Shown here in pieces: positions 34,917 through 43,458 of a DNA stretch of 64,000 nt. Position 1 is the stretch's first letter. Every line of letters begins with the position of its first letter. Origin of the DNA: Haloferax sp. Q22 (lineage in GTDB: Archaea > Halobacteriota > Halobacteria > Halobacteriales > Haloferacaceae); contig NZ_LOEP01000027.1 of NCBI RefSeq assembly GCF_001482285.1, positions 220,351 to 284,350 on the forward strand. The letters are read 5' to 3'. The position numbers were made by a program, and so were the translations under genes. The notes beneath the pieces were generated by a model. The model searched no databases and had not been told where the DNA came from. It saw nothing but the letters and a program-made list of their open reading frames with translations.

Positions 34917-35339
34917 CTACGGCCAGTCGTCGCGCCCCTCGTCTTCGAAGGGGTCCGCGGGGGCGTCGTCGTCGCCGGCAAGCACCCACTCGGCGGCCTC
35001 GGCGGCGTCCTCGATGGGGAGGTACTCCCAGCCGGTCTCCTCGGCCACCGCGCGGTCCTCGTCGGACGTGCCGACGAAGACGTGCCGGTCGGTGTCGAAC
35101 TGGCGCATCACGTTTTCGAGGCTCTCCTTGACGCCGCGCGGGCCGGAGAAGAAGTCCTGCCGGATGCGCTCTTTCCGGGTGAAGTTCGTCACGACGTAGG
35201 TCGGCTTCTCGCTCACCACGCCGATGTACTTCGTCCACGTCCGGGCGTCCGAAAACGCCGCGTTCGGGTCGCCGAGCTGCTTGAGCGCGGAGAGTTCGAA
35301 CGCGAGCGTCATCGTCCCTTGGCCGCCACCTGTTGCCAT
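34917..35339 (-). CDS. Conserved haloarchaeal protein (DUF7124-like)
   Basis: A 140-residue acidic protein. The core reads TLAFELSALKQLGDPNAAFSDARTW, then VVSEKPTYVVTNFTRKERIRQDFFSGPRG and DRHVFVGTSDEDRAVAEETGWEYLP. That alternating alpha/beta pattern suggests a Rossmann-like fold. The acidic tail ends in Pro. No catalytic motif is clear. It lies 81 bp upstream of mptA on the same strand and could be its operon partner, but no pterin-related role can be inferred. Confidence 0.7.
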   Translation of the reverse strand: MATGGGQGTMTLAFELSALKQLGDPNAAFSDARTWTKYIGVVSEKPTYVVTNFTRKERIRQDFFSGPRGVKESLENVMRQFDTDRHVFVGTSDEDRAVAEETGWEYLPIEDAAEAAEWVLAGDDDAPADPFEDEGRDDWP

Positions 35340-35465
35340 ACCCGGCGATAGGCGGCGACGCGTGGAAAACGACTTCGGTCCCGGCCGTCCGCGAGCGGGA
35401 GGCCGTCGGCTCGGGAGCGACCGGGTCGGGCGGAGAACGCGAGCGACGGGACGAGCGCAGCGAGA

Positions 35466-35705
35466 TTACTGAACGCGGACGTAGTCGGTGAACACCACGA
35501 TGTCGCCCCGCGAGAGCCGCGAAGTGGTCGGGTCGATGTCGAGTCGGCCGGCGGGACTGGCGGCCGCGAGCGCGTGCTGGGTTCGCTCGCTCAACTCGTC
35601 GAAGTGGTGGACGCGAGCGCCCGGCGGCACGTCGGTCACGGGTGCGACGGTCGGCGGCGCGGTGACTGCTGGGGAAGACGGCGACTGTCCGTCTTTTGAT
35701 GACAT
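35466..35705 (-). CDS. Small conserved haloarchaeal protein (DUF7999-like)
   Basis: A 79-residue protein with a Pro/Ser/Thr-rich N-terminus and a compact C-terminal region: HHFDELSERTQHALAAASP, then RLDIDPTTSRLSRGDIVVFTDYVRV. It appears soluble. The final strand pair resembles a small beta-barrel edge. The frame is open upstream, but the ATG at 35705 is followed by acidic, non-arginine-rich coding and is preceded by the A/T-rich TTTATC near 35731. The function is unknown. The flanking 35706-35906 gap shows no gene. Confidence 0.66.
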   Translation of the reverse strand: MSSKDGQSPSSPAVTAPPTVAPVTDVPPGARVHHFDELSERTQHALAAASPAGRLDIDPTTSRLSRGDIVVFTDYVRVQ

Positions 35706-35906
35706 GTGGTAACACACACCATGAATGGAGATAAATGTTTGGCCGGCGGGACGACTGTCGGGGAGCGCGTAACGAGGGGCGAAAGAGAGCCAAGAACGAG
35801 GGGTCGAACCGCGAAGGCGGGCGGGCGCTCGGCGAGCCGACACCGCGCCGGGCGGCCGCGCGCAGACGCGGCTGGCCGGATGAAAACAGCGGGAGCGGGT
35901 CCCGAG

Positions 35907-37148
35907 TTACTGTTCTGCCGCCGCGCCTTCGAGGTCGTCGAGCTGGAAGTCCTGCTTCACGAGGATTTCCTTCTGTCCGCTCACGTCGACCTGTTCGCGC
36001 ATGAGCTTCTTGTACTTCGTCTGCGGTGAGAGGTCGCCGATGAGGACGCCGCCGACGATTTTGCCGTCCTTGATGGCGAGGCGACGCCACTCGGTGTCGG
36101 AGTACTTGGCCTCGACGTGGTCGTCGCCGAGCGTCGGGTGGCCGAACGAGAGGAACGGGAAGTCGAAGTGGGTGATGGAGTACGACGAGACCCAGCGGAA
36201 CTCCTCGGAGCCGTAGTCGACCATGTTCTTGGCCGCGATGGTGCCCTGCTCTTTGGCGGAGCCCCACGCGCCGTTCTGGGCGCGGTCGCCGAGGATGAGG
36301 TCGTGGAACTCGGTGATGTCACCGGCCGCGAAGATGTCATCGTGGTTCGTCCGCATGAACTCGTCCGTGTAGATGCCGTTGTCGTACTCGATGTCGGTGC
36401 CACCGAGAATCTCCGTGTTGAAGTTCAGGCCGATGGCGATGCCGACGAAGTCGGCGTCGTAGCGGTCGCCGTTGGGGTCGACGGCGGTCGTGACGCGGTC
36501 GTCGTCGTCGACCTCGAAGTGGTCGACGCCGGAGTCGAAGACGGGTTCGACGTTGCGCTCGCGGAGCGCCTCGTGGATGATTTCCGCACCTTCCTCGGAG
36601 AGCGCGTAGCGCCACCACGCCTTGCCGCGCATGAGGTACTTGCCCTCAACTTCTTGGGCGGCCGTGATGGCCGCGAGGTCGATGCCGAGCAGGCCAGCGC
36701 CGATGACGACGGAGTTGTCCGCGCCCTCGATGTGTTCCTTGATGTCGCGGGCGTCCTGGAACGTCCAGAAGTGGTGGATACCCTCCGCGTCGGAGTTCTC
36801 GACGGGGAGTTGGGTCGGCGTGCCGCCGATGGCGAGGAGGAGTTTGTCGTAGTCGTACTCGGTGCCGTCGTGGGCGGTGACGGTGTGGCCCTCGGGGTCG
36901 ATGTCCGTGACGAGCGTGTTGAGTTCGAGGTCCACGTCGCGGTCGTCGTACCACGACTCGTCGTGGATAGAGATGGGGGCCTCGGGCAGTTTGCCCTTGG
37001 CGAATTCCTTGATGAGAATGCGGTTGTACAGCGGTTCGCCCTCGTCCGTGATGATGGTGATGTCGGCGTCGGGTTCCTCTTCGCGGAGTGTCTCAGCCGC
37101 TGAGGCCCCGGCGATACCGTCGCCGACGATCACGTACGATTGGCTCAT
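35907..37148 (-). CDS. NAD(P)/FAD-dependent oxidoreductase
   Basis: A 413-residue pyridine-nucleotide-disulfide-type reductase. The FAD motif is IVGDGIAGASAAETL (7-21). The NAD(P) motif is the second Rossmann VVIGAGLLGIDLAAI. The FAD-ribose motif is GIYTDEFMRTNHDDIFAAGDITEF. There is no redox-active CxxC, so it is of the ferredoxin/rubredoxin/nitrite-reductase-component class rather than a disulfide reductase. The electron acceptor is unknown. The ATG at 37148 gives MSQSYVIVGDG, placing the FAD loop at the N-terminus. A TATA-like CATTAAC lies about 26 bp upstream. Confidence 0.88.
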   Translation of the reverse strand: MSQSYVIVGDGIAGASAAETLREEEPDADITIITDEGEPLYNRILIKEFAKGKLPEAPISIHDESWYDDRDVDLELNTLVTDIDPEGHTVTAHDGTEYDYDKLLLAIGGTPTQLPVENSDAEGIHHFWTFQDARDIKEHIEGADNSVVIGAGLLGIDLAAITAAQEVEGKYLMRGKAWWRYALSEEGAEIIHEALRERNVEPVFDSGVDHFEVDDDDRVTTAVDPNGDRYDADFVGIAIGLNFNTEILGGTDIEYDNGIYTDEFMRTNHDDIFAAGDITEFHDLILGDRAQNGAWGSAKEQGTIAAKNMVDYGSEEFRWVSSYSITHFDFPFLSFGHPTLGDDHVEAKYSDTEWRRLAIKDGKIVGGVLIGDLSPQTKYKKLMREQVDVSGQKEILVKQDFQLDDLEGAAAEQ

Positions 37149-37254
37149 GACCCGACGTTTGTATTCGGGGTTAATGTGGATTGCTATCTCCCTCATGATT
37201 GTTTTGCAGCCGGAAATCGGCGCGAGATTGGGGGACGAAGGGCGAATCGCGGGG

Positions 37255-37641
37255 CTACTGCGACTCCCCGAACCGCTCGGCAACGCCGCCGTCGGTCGCG
37301 GCGGGGCACTCCGAGGGGAGCGACTCCGCCCCGTCGTCGCCGCGAGCGAGTGCGCCGCGGCCGAGAGCGCGGATACGGCCGGGAACGCCGCTAGTGGCGG
37401 CGATGCGGACGGCTCCGCGAACGCCGGCGACGCCGGCAGCGAAGCCGAGCGGCCAGCCCAAGAACAGCGCCACGAGACCGAGACCGGGTGCGAGCGGGGC
37501 GACGACCGTCGCGACGGCGGTGGCCGCGAAGACGCCGAAGACCGCCGCGGCCGCGACGAGCACCGTCTCTGAGACCGTTCTGAACCGGCCCGGAACCGTC
37601 TCTCGTACGTCGCCGCGGCCGAAGTTGATATCGTCGAACAT
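37255..37641 (-). CDS. Haloarchaeal membrane protein of unknown function
   Basis: A 128-residue protein. A polar N-terminus (MFDDINFGRGDVRET) precedes two Ala/Val-rich membrane helices (about 27-47 and 52-75). A short basic segment with GRIRALGRGALARG and an acidic tail follow. No family is recognised. It sits 106 bp upstream of the FAD oxidoreductase on the same strand, so co-expression is possible but not evident. Confidence 0.62.
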   Translation of the reverse strand: MFDDINFGRGDVRETVPGRFRTVSETVLVAAAAVFGVFAATAVATVVAPLAPGLGLVALFLGWPLGFAAGVAGVRGAVRIAATSGVPGRIRALGRGALARGDDGAESLPSECPAATDGGVAERFGESQ

Positions 37642-37729
37642 AGTCGTTCTCCTCGTTTGGAGAGACGACCGCCGACACCAAAAGGGTAATCTGAATTACA
37701 TTTCTGTAAGCGGGCTTACCGTAGCGCGC

Positions 37730-38638
37730 TTATGCAATCTTCTCGACAACCTCGACCGCGGAGTCGACGACCGAGAGCTCGCCGTCGAGGTCGACGACGA
37801 GCGCCTCGTCCCCGTGTTCGATGCGGACGCGGACGCGCCACGGCTCCTCGGAGACGACGGTGAGCGCGTCGTCGCCGACGATCCAGGGGAACCGCCAGAA
37901 GGGGGTTCCACACACGTCCTGTCCCCGCGAGGAGAGGAAGCCGAGGACGGTCGACTCGTCGAGCAGGACCAGTCCCACGGGCGAGACAGCCTCGTAGGCG
38001 CACTGGGCACAGCGGTGGGTCACGACCACGTCGAGGTCGAACGGGTCGGCCTCGCGGGACAGCGAGGTGCTCGTCGTCCCGCCGCACTCGGGGCAGACGC
38101 CGTCGGCGGCGAGGCAGTGGAGGTGTCGCACGCGCTGGTCGAACGCGGACAGAAGCGCCTCGGTGGTGCGGCCTTCGAGGCCTCCGGGCGGGAACTCCTC
38201 GTGGGCGTGGGTCCGCGCGCAGTCGGCACAGGAGATCGTGAGTTTCTCGTCGCCGTAGTCGGCTTCGAGCGACCCGTCGCAGGCGACACAGGAGCCGGGT
38301 GCCGAAAAGGCGGGGAGGACGGGGTCCTCGTTGAACGTCCCCGCGAGCACGGCGCGGACGACCTTCTCGCCGGCGTGGCGGAAGTCGTAGCCGTCGTCGG
38401 TCTTGCGGACGAACTGGCCCCGGAGCTTTCCGAGGTGGTAGTTGAATCGCGCGCTGTCGTCGACGCCGACCCGTCGGCGGAGTTCGGAGAAGGGGACGGG
38501 TCGGTCGGGTGACTCCCAGAGCGCTTCGAGGATGGTGAGTCGGGTCTCGTCGGCGACGATACCGAACGCCTCGGCCGGGGAGATGCAGTCGTCGCACTCG
38601 AGGACCGAGTCCTCGCGGACGGATGCGGAGTCGCTCAT
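37730..38638 (-). CDS. ArsR-like HTH regulator with zinc-binding Cys clusters
   Basis: A 302-residue regulator. The N-terminal winged helix (about 15-90) includes ADETRLTILEALWESPDRPVPFSELRRRVG and FNYHLGKLRGQFV, with FRHAGEKVVRAVLAG. Two treble-clef-like Cys clusters follow: CVACDG with CADC, and CPECGG with CAQC. These may bind zinc or act as sensors. Haloarchaea have many such HTH/zinc proteins of unknown target. The ATG at 38638 is preferred over GTG 38647. A short palindrome beside the TATA box suggests autoregulation. Confidence 0.82.
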   Translation of the reverse strand: MSDSASVREDSVLECDDCISPAEAFGIVADETRLTILEALWESPDRPVPFSELRRRVGVDDSARFNYHLGKLRGQFVRKTDDGYDFRHAGEKVVRAVLAGTFNEDPVLPAFSAPGSCVACDGSLEADYGDEKLTISCADCARTHAHEEFPPGGLEGRTTEALLSAFDQRVRHLHCLAADGVCPECGGTTSTSLSREADPFDLDVVVTHRCAQCAYEAVSPVGLVLLDESTVLGFLSSRGQDVCGTPFWRFPWIVGDDALTVVSEEPWRVRVRIEHGDEALVVDLDGELSVVDSAVEVVEKIA

Positions 38639-38668
38639 ACCCCTCACATACGGGCGAGTCGCATTAAA

Positions 38669-38679
38669 TCACGTCGTGA
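38669..38679 (-). promoter_or_regulatory. Palindrome next to the HTH-regulator TATA box
   Basis: TCACG and CGTGA flank a single T. The palindrome directly abuts the TATA-like ATTAAATC, 31-41 bp upstream of the regulator start. It is a plausible operator or BRE-overlapping site. Confidence 0.35.
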
Positions 38680-38786
38680 AATTTCGTTCAGGAACCCGAG
38701 ACGCGCGTCGCCTCCGCGACCCGCGCGCTGTCGACGGCCCCGGAGACGTGGTCTTTAGGTGTATCCGACCCGAAGCGAACGACGAA

Positions 38787-39389
38787 ATGAAGATTCGCCA
38801 GAACATCCGCCACTTCGCGACGAAGAAGGCCCTCACCATGCCGGTCATCGGGGACATCGCCACCGAGAAGATGGTGGACCTCCACGTTCGCATCTTCGGC
38901 GAGCGCGCGGACCCCGACCGCAGAGACGAGCGCGAAGCCCACATGGCGGCGTTCTTCGAGTGCACGTTCGACACCTACCTCGCGGCGCTCGACGCCGGCT
39001 TCCCCGAGGCCGAGGCCCGCGAGATAACCCACGTGCAGGCCAACTTCGACTTCTACAACCACGGCTGGACGGAGATGATGGAGATTCCGGTCGACGAAAT
39101 CGAGGCCCACTACGAGCGCTACGAGGAGTTCTTCGAGCGCCACAGCATCGACATCGCGGACCCGCTCGGCGAGTTCCGGACCATCGATATCCCGGACGCC
39201 CCCGCGACGCTCGACAAGCTGGACGACCCGGACCACCCCCACGCGGAGGGCGGCTTCGCCGACGACGTATACGTCGAAGACGACTCGGGCGAGGTCGAAG
39301 TCGGCGGGGCCGACGAACCCGAGGACGTGGACGTGTCGGCCGCGCCGGGGATGCAGGACGTCGACGGCACCGACGAGAAGACCGCATAA
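38787..39389 (+). CDS. DUF6149-like haloarchaeal protein
   Basis: A 200-residue acidic, mostly helical protein: MKIRQNIRHFATKKALTMPVIGDIATEKMVDLHVRIF, then FFECTFDTYLAALDAGFPEAEAREITHVQANFDFYNHGWTEMMEIP. It has no membrane segment and ends in a disordered Asp/Glu/Val tail. I recognise it only as a conserved haloarchaeal family, probably DUF6149. The ATG at 38787 is preferred because the upstream frame is shadow of the divergent regulator. It converges with the MATE gene, the stops being 28 bp apart. Confidence 0.72.
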   Translation: MKIRQNIRHFATKKALTMPVIGDIATEKMVDLHVRIFGERADPDRRDEREAHMAAFFECTFDTYLAALDAGFPEAEAREITHVQANFDFYNHGWTEMMEIPVDEIEAHYERYEEFFERHSIDIADPLGEFRTIDIPDAPATLDKLDDPDHPHAEGGFADDVYVEDDSGEVEVGGADEPEDVDVSAAPGMQDVDGTDEKTA

Positions 39390-39416
39390 AAGAAGCCGCG
39401 CGAAGTCGGGTCGATT

Positions 39417-40901
39417 CTAATCGTCGGTCGGCACGGCGGGGCCGACATCGACGACGCTGTTTTTCCACGTCCCGCGGGTGAACCACGCGAACGCGAGCAG
39501 CGCCACCCCGACGTTCGAGAAGGCGATACCGTACCAGACGCCGGTCGGGCCCATGGAGAAGAACTCCACGAGCACGAACGCCGCCGGGATGCGCAGCACC
39601 CACAGCGAGATGAGCGAGAACACCATCGCCGTCCGGGTGGACCCGCTCCCGCGGAACCCGCCGTTGACGACGTTGAACGCCCCGAGGAACAGGAACGTCG
39701 GGCCGATGATGCGCAGGTAGTCCACGCCGATGGCGATGACTGCCTCCTCGCCGGGGATGAACACCGCGACGATGGGTTCGGCGAACAGGTAGGCGGCGGC
39801 GGAGACGAACACCAGCGCGGTGACGATGATACCGACGCCCCAGAACACCGCCCGTTCGGCGCGCTCGGCCTGGTCGGCGCCGAGGTTCTGCCCGACGACC
39901 GTCGAGGTGCCCTGCGCGAGTCCGATGGCCGGCAGGAACACGAGGGAGTTGAGACGGTTACCGATACCGAACGCGGCGACCGCGGTCTCAGTGCTGGCCC
40001 CGCCAGCGTTGACGGCGGCGTAGGCGACGAGCGCCGTGAGGGCGGTCACGCCGAGCGCGCGGGTCGACTGCTCGATGCTCGACGGCGCGCCGATGCGGAC
40101 GATGCGTTCGACCATCTCGCGCTCCGGAATCAGGTCGCGCGGCGAGAGGCTGATGCCGACCCGGCCCGACAGTAGGAGCCAGAACCCGACGAGCGCGCCG
40201 ACGCCGCGGGAGAACACCGTGGCGATGGCCGCACCCTGCACGCCGAAGCCGGTGAAGCCGGTGGCGGCGAACAGCGACTGTCCGAGGCCTTCGAGACCGA
40301 CGAGGCCGAATATCGGGTTCGCGTTGAACCCGAGGATGAGGAACGGGTCGAGGAAGACGTTGATGACGACGCCGAGACCCATCAGGTACATCGGCGTCTT
40401 AGTGTCGCCCCACCCGCGGAGCAGCGCCTGGAAGATGAAAAAGCCGAACATGAACGCGACGCCGAGGAAGATGGTGCGCGTGTAGTCGACCGCCAACTGG
40501 TGGACCTCGGTGCCGGGCGTCGTCCCGATGAGCGGGAGCAGTATCGGCGTCAGCAGATAGCCGATGAGCGCGAACCCGGCCGAAAGCAGGATGACGAACC
40601 CGAGGGTCTGGCCGGCGGCGTGGTCGACCTCGTCGTGGTTGCCCGCGCCCTTGTTCTGGGCGACGAGGACCGTCCCCGCGACGGTGAACCCGCCGCCGAA
40701 CGAGATCATGAGGAACACGAGCGGCCACGAAAAGGACAGCGCCGAGACGGCCTCGGAGCCGACGCGGCCGACCCAGAACGTGTCGGCGAGGTTGTACGCC
40801 ACCTGCATGATCTGCGAGAAGACGAGTGGGAGCGACAGCACCAACATCGGCTTGACGAGGTCGCCGTCGACGAGGTTGACGTCCTTGGCCTTCGCGCTCA
40901 T
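39417..40901 (-). CDS. MATE-family multidrug/metabolite exporter
   Basis: A 494-residue, twelve-helix exporter with two MatE halves. The first begins PMLVLSLPLVFSQIMQVAYNLADTFWVGRVG. The second begins IVRIGAPSSIEQSTRALGV, with GLAQGTSTVVGQNLGADQAERAERA. It likely exports cationic drugs or metabolites in exchange for Na+ or H+. It overlaps the upstream TetR-type gene by four bases (ATGA), so the two are translationally coupled, and the repressor gene is the first of the operon. Confidence 0.92.
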   Translation of the reverse strand: MSAKAKDVNLVDGDLVKPMLVLSLPLVFSQIMQVAYNLADTFWVGRVGSEAVSALSFSWPLVFLMISFGGGFTVAGTVLVAQNKGAGNHDEVDHAAGQTLGFVILLSAGFALIGYLLTPILLPLIGTTPGTEVHQLAVDYTRTIFLGVAFMFGFFIFQALLRGWGDTKTPMYLMGLGVVINVFLDPFLILGFNANPIFGLVGLEGLGQSLFAATGFTGFGVQGAAIATVFSRGVGALVGFWLLLSGRVGISLSPRDLIPEREMVERIVRIGAPSSIEQSTRALGVTALTALVAYAAVNAGGASTETAVAAFGIGNRLNSLVFLPAIGLAQGTSTVVGQNLGADQAERAERAVFWGVGIIVTALVFVSAAAYLFAEPIVAVFIPGEEAVIAIGVDYLRIIGPTFLFLGAFNVVNGGFRGSGSTRTAMVFSLISLWVLRIPAAFVLVEFFSMGPTGVWYGIAFSNVGVALLAFAWFTRGTWKNSVVDVGPAVPTDD

Positions 40902-41557
40902 TCGTCGCCCTCCTCGCGCACGAGGTTCTCGACGACGAACTCGTCGAGCGCGGCGCGGACTTCGATGGGCGCGTCGAACGCGGACTGACTCGCCGTCTCG
41001 GTTCCCGAGGGGTCGGTCACGGCGACGCGCTGGAGGCGCGCGCCGTCGAGTGCGGCGAAGAGGAGCGACGCGGTTCGGTCGGCGTCGACCTCGCGGAAGT
41101 GCCCTTTCTCGACGCCCTCACGGATGATGTCGGCGAGCCGGCGACGGATGACCGCCTCGTTGCGGGCGACCTGCTCGCGGTAGGCCTCGACGTAGGGGGC
41201 TTGCGTCCGCAGTTCGTTGAGGGCGAGCCCGAAGCGGTCGTAGTCGCCGTCGTCGTCGCCGTCGGGGACCATCTTATCGAGGAGGACCCGGAGGCGGGTC
41301 TCGGGGGCGTCGCCCTCGGTCGCGGCGACCCGCTCTTCGAAGCGGTCGAACAGGTAGCCGAGGAACGCGACGAGCAGTTCCTGTTTCGTCCCGTAGTGGT
41401 AGTGGAGGAGGGACTTGCTCTTTCCGGCCTCGTCGGCGATTCGTTGCATCGTCAGGTCCGCGTAGCCGTGGGCGCACAGCGCCCGGTAGGTCGCGGCCAT
41501 CAGTTCTTCGTGGACCTCGTCGGGGACCGACTGGTCCGGCGTTTCGTCTGCACTCAC
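40898..41557 (-). CDS. TetR/AcrR-family repressor
   Basis: A 219-residue regulator. The N-terminal TetR helix-turn-helix (about 15-65) contains YADLTMQRIADEAGKSKSLLHYHYGTKQELLVAFL. A variable ligand-binding domain follows. The gene is followed directly by a MATE exporter with a 4-bp overlap, so it probably represses that exporter and itself until a substrate binds. It starts with GTG at 41557. A perfect 14-bp palindrome lies immediately upstream, with a TATA-like TTTTTAAG about 26 bp upstream. Confidence 0.92.
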   Translation of the reverse strand: MSADETPDQSVPDEVHEELMAATYRALCAHGYADLTMQRIADEAGKSKSLLHYHYGTKQELLVAFLGYLFDRFEERVAATEGDAPETRLRVLLDKMVPDGDDDGDYDRFGLALNELRTQAPYVEAYREQVARNEAVIRRRLADIIREGVEKGHFREVDADRTASLLFAALDGARLQRVAVTDPSGTETASQSAFDAPIEVRAALDEFVVENLVREEGDE

Positions 41558-41559
41558 TA

Positions 41560-41573
41560 ACTGACTAGTCAGT
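41560..41573 (-). promoter_or_regulatory. Perfect palindromic operator of the TetR-MATE operon
   Basis: ACTGACTAGTCAGT is identical on both strands. It lies between the TATA-like element (about 41580-41587) and the GTG start, right at the predicted transcription start. That is a textbook position for a TetR-type operator, so the repressor probably blocks initiation. An extra TCAG half-site follows directly on the upstream side. Confidence 0.65.
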
Positions 41574-41719
41574 CAGCTACTTAAAAAGACGTTGCGAACG
41601 GGAAACAAGTTGCCGGTAAGTGTGCGATGGGGAGCCACGAGACGCGACGGCACGCTGTGGGACGACCCACCGCGAGAAGTCAGAAAAGAGTCCGAGAGAG
41701 TCGGCGGTACGGTCGCGCG

Positions 41720-43033
41720 CTACAGGCTGCGGTCGATACGGTCAGCGACCTCGTAGCCGGCGACGATGCCGCCGTTGAGCGACCGTTCGGGGTACTGCGC
41801 TTCCGACGCCATCCCCGCGTAGTAGACGCCTTCGGCCACGTCGTCGCCGAGGTCGTACGGCACCACGAGGTCGAGGTAGCCCCGCTCGTACACCGGCCCG
41901 GCCCGCGGGTTGCGGGCGATTTCGAACTCCTCGACCGCCGAGCGGTCGAACTCGGGGAACATGTCCGCTATCTCGTCGAACCACACGTCTTCGACCTCCT
42001 CGTCGCTCATCTGCCAGAGCTCTTCGTGCGGCCCCTGCACGTAGCTCGCGACGTACAGCAGGTGGTCGCCGCCGTAGCGCTCTTTCGGCACGAAGTTCGT
42101 GTGCTCGATGAGCGACCCGAACGGGGCGTCGTGGGCGATGTTGAGCCAGTAGGTGTCCATCAGCGACTCCGACATGGTCGCCAGTCCGCAGACCGCGCCT
42201 TGGAAGTCGATGTCGCAGGGGAAGCCCGTGAGGTCTTCGAGCACGTTCGGCATCGTCGCCACGACGACCGACTCGACCTCGTGTGTCTCGGTCCCGTCGT
42301 CGGTGTCGACCGTCAGCGTCGAGACCGCCTCGCCGTCGGTGTCGAGTTCGGTCACGCGCGCGCCGGTCTCGATGTGCTCGCGGCCGACCGCCTCGACCAG
42401 CGCGTCGATGAAGGGGGCGAAGCCGCCGTCGAAGTAGCCGAGTTTCTCGCCGCGCAACAGGTCGCGCTCGCCGCGGAAGCGAACGCGCCCGAGGAACCAC
42501 GACGCCGACACGTCGTGTTTGCGCTCGCCGAACTTCCCGTCCAAGAGCGGGTCGACGAAGTTGTCGTAGACGCCGCGGGTGGTGTGCTCGACGACGAACT
42601 CCTCGATGGGCGTGTGTTCGTACTCGGCGAGTTCCTCGTAGGCGTCGAAGTCGGGGATACCCCCGCGCACGTCGACGCCGAGGGTGAGCATACCGAGGCG
42701 GAACTTGTCGTAGAGGCTCATGTGGGGGTAGGCGGCGATCTGCCACGCGGTGTCGAGGGGATGGACGACGCCGTCGACGTAGTAGGCGTTCTTGCCGATG
42801 CGCCACTCAAGGTCGTCTTCGAGGCCGAGTTCTGCGGCGAGTTCGACGATAGTCTCTTCGGACTTCGAGAGGTGGTGGTAGAACTTCTCGATGTCGTCGC
42901 CCTTCGTGTCGTAGGTTGCGGCGAGGCCGCCGAGGGAGTCGGCCGCCTCGAAGACTCGAACGTCGTGACCCCGGTTCTGGAGTCGGTACGCCGCGGCGAG
43001 GCCCGCGATGCCGCCGCCGACGATGCCTATCAT
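41720..43033 (-). CDS. FAD-dependent amine-oxidase-type oxidoreductase
   Basis: A 437-residue flavoprotein of the protoporphyrinogen-oxidase/UDP-galactopyranose-mutase-like group. The FAD motif is GIVGGGIAGLAAAYRLQ (3-19), followed by VFEAADSLGGLAATY. FAPFIDALVEAVG and VESVVVATMPNVLEDL follow, and the C-terminal GVYYAGMASEAQYPERSLNGGIVAGYEVA binds FAD. The substrate is unknown; homologues often sit with polysaccharide or carotenoid genes, but none is near here. The frame is open upstream into 43300, but the ATG at 43033 places the FAD loop correctly. It is divergent from the disrupted kinase. Confidence 0.87.
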   Translation of the reverse strand: MIGIVGGGIAGLAAAYRLQNRGHDVRVFEAADSLGGLAATYDTKGDDIEKFYHHLSKSEETIVELAAELGLEDDLEWRIGKNAYYVDGVVHPLDTAWQIAAYPHMSLYDKFRLGMLTLGVDVRGGIPDFDAYEELAEYEHTPIEEFVVEHTTRGVYDNFVDPLLDGKFGERKHDVSASWFLGRVRFRGERDLLRGEKLGYFDGGFAPFIDALVEAVGREHIETGARVTELDTDGEAVSTLTVDTDDGTETHEVESVVVATMPNVLEDLTGFPCDIDFQGAVCGLATMSESLMDTYWLNIAHDAPFGSLIEHTNFVPKERYGGDHLLYVASYVQGPHEELWQMSDEEVEDVWFDEIADMFPEFDRSAVEEFEIARNPRAGPVYERGYLDLVVPYDLGDDVAEGVYYAGMASEAQYPERSLNGGIVAGYEVADRIDRSL

Positions 43034-43100
43034 GCTCGGACGTTCGAGGTCCGGCTGAAAGTCCTTTCTGATTAGCCGGCTTCGGAAATGACGGGTGGTG

Positions 43101-43107
43101 TTTTTAA
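43101..43107 (+). promoter_or_regulatory. TATA box of the disrupted histidine kinase
   Basis: TTTTTAA is centred about 27 bp before the kinase ATG at 43131, the spacing of a leaderless haloarchaeal promoter. It is intact, so transcription would still run into the inserted element. Confidence 0.5.
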
Positions 43108-43130
43108 CCCCGCTCGACTGAACACCGGGC

Positions 43131-43198
43131 ATGCACGGCGCTCCGTACTGGCAGGCGACGCCATACACGATCCCCATCGGGGTCGGTGCGGTCATCTT
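43131..43198 (+). pseudogene. 5' fragment of a 7TM sensor histidine kinase
   Basis: The first 22 codons of a haloarchaeal sensor kinase. MHGAPYWQATPYTIPIGVG is the usual beginning of the archaeal 7TM histidine-kinase sensor. Past this point the frame enters the inserted element and stops after two or three codons (TAG at 43203). The remainder continues in frame beyond the element at 44758. Removing the element restores codons reading Val-Ile-Phe-Val-Val-Leu across the junction, so this is a recent, precise disruption. Confidence 0.75.
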
Positions 43199-43213
43199 GC
43201 GGTAGCGAGGAAA

Positions 43214-43233
43214 CCCCGCCGTAAACGGCGGGG
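43214..43233 (+). repeat. Left-end hairpin of the tnpB element
   Basis: CCCCGCCG and CGGCGGGG form perfect 8-bp arms around TAAA. The hairpin is about 15 bp inside the left end. Subterminal hairpins are recognised by TnpA in IS200/IS605 elements. Confidence 0.7.
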
Positions 43234-43265
43234 AGGAATCGCGTTCGTACACAGTACCCCTTGAC

Positions 43266-43400
43266 TCACAGCGGCCCCTCGGTGTCCAGTGCTTTCGCAC
43301 CCTGTATGACGAGTCCTCGCCACGTCAGCCCGTGTGCTTCTTTTACTTCGCTCAGTTTCTCGTATTCTTCGTCGCTCACTTCGATGTTCAGGTTCGGCAT
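43266..43400 (-). CDS. 44-residue ribbon-helix-helix-like protein of the element
   Basis: A divergent small gene within the element. The peptide starts MPNLNIEVSDEEYEKLSEVK and continues through EAHGLTWRGLVIQGAKALD to TEGPL and a stop. A strand followed by two helices is the CopG/Arc ribbon-helix-helix pattern. It is 58 bp from the tnpB start, transcribed in the opposite direction, with A/T-rich DNA (CTATAACTTAGTG) between as a shared promoter. A role in repressing tnpB or the element's spread is a reasonable inference. No toxin is encoded beside it. Confidence 0.7.
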   Translation of the reverse strand: MPNLNIEVSDEEYEKLSEVKEAHGLTWRGLVIQGAKALDTEGPL

Positions 43401-43458
43401 CTATGCTATAACTTAGTGAATCAATAGTTTTAACTTTCATGGTTTCGAGTGTTCTACT

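Noticed and set aside
34816..36267. 483-codon minus-strand open frame around mptA and its neighbours
   Set aside because: It overlaps three better-supported genes and is arginine/proline-rich throughout.
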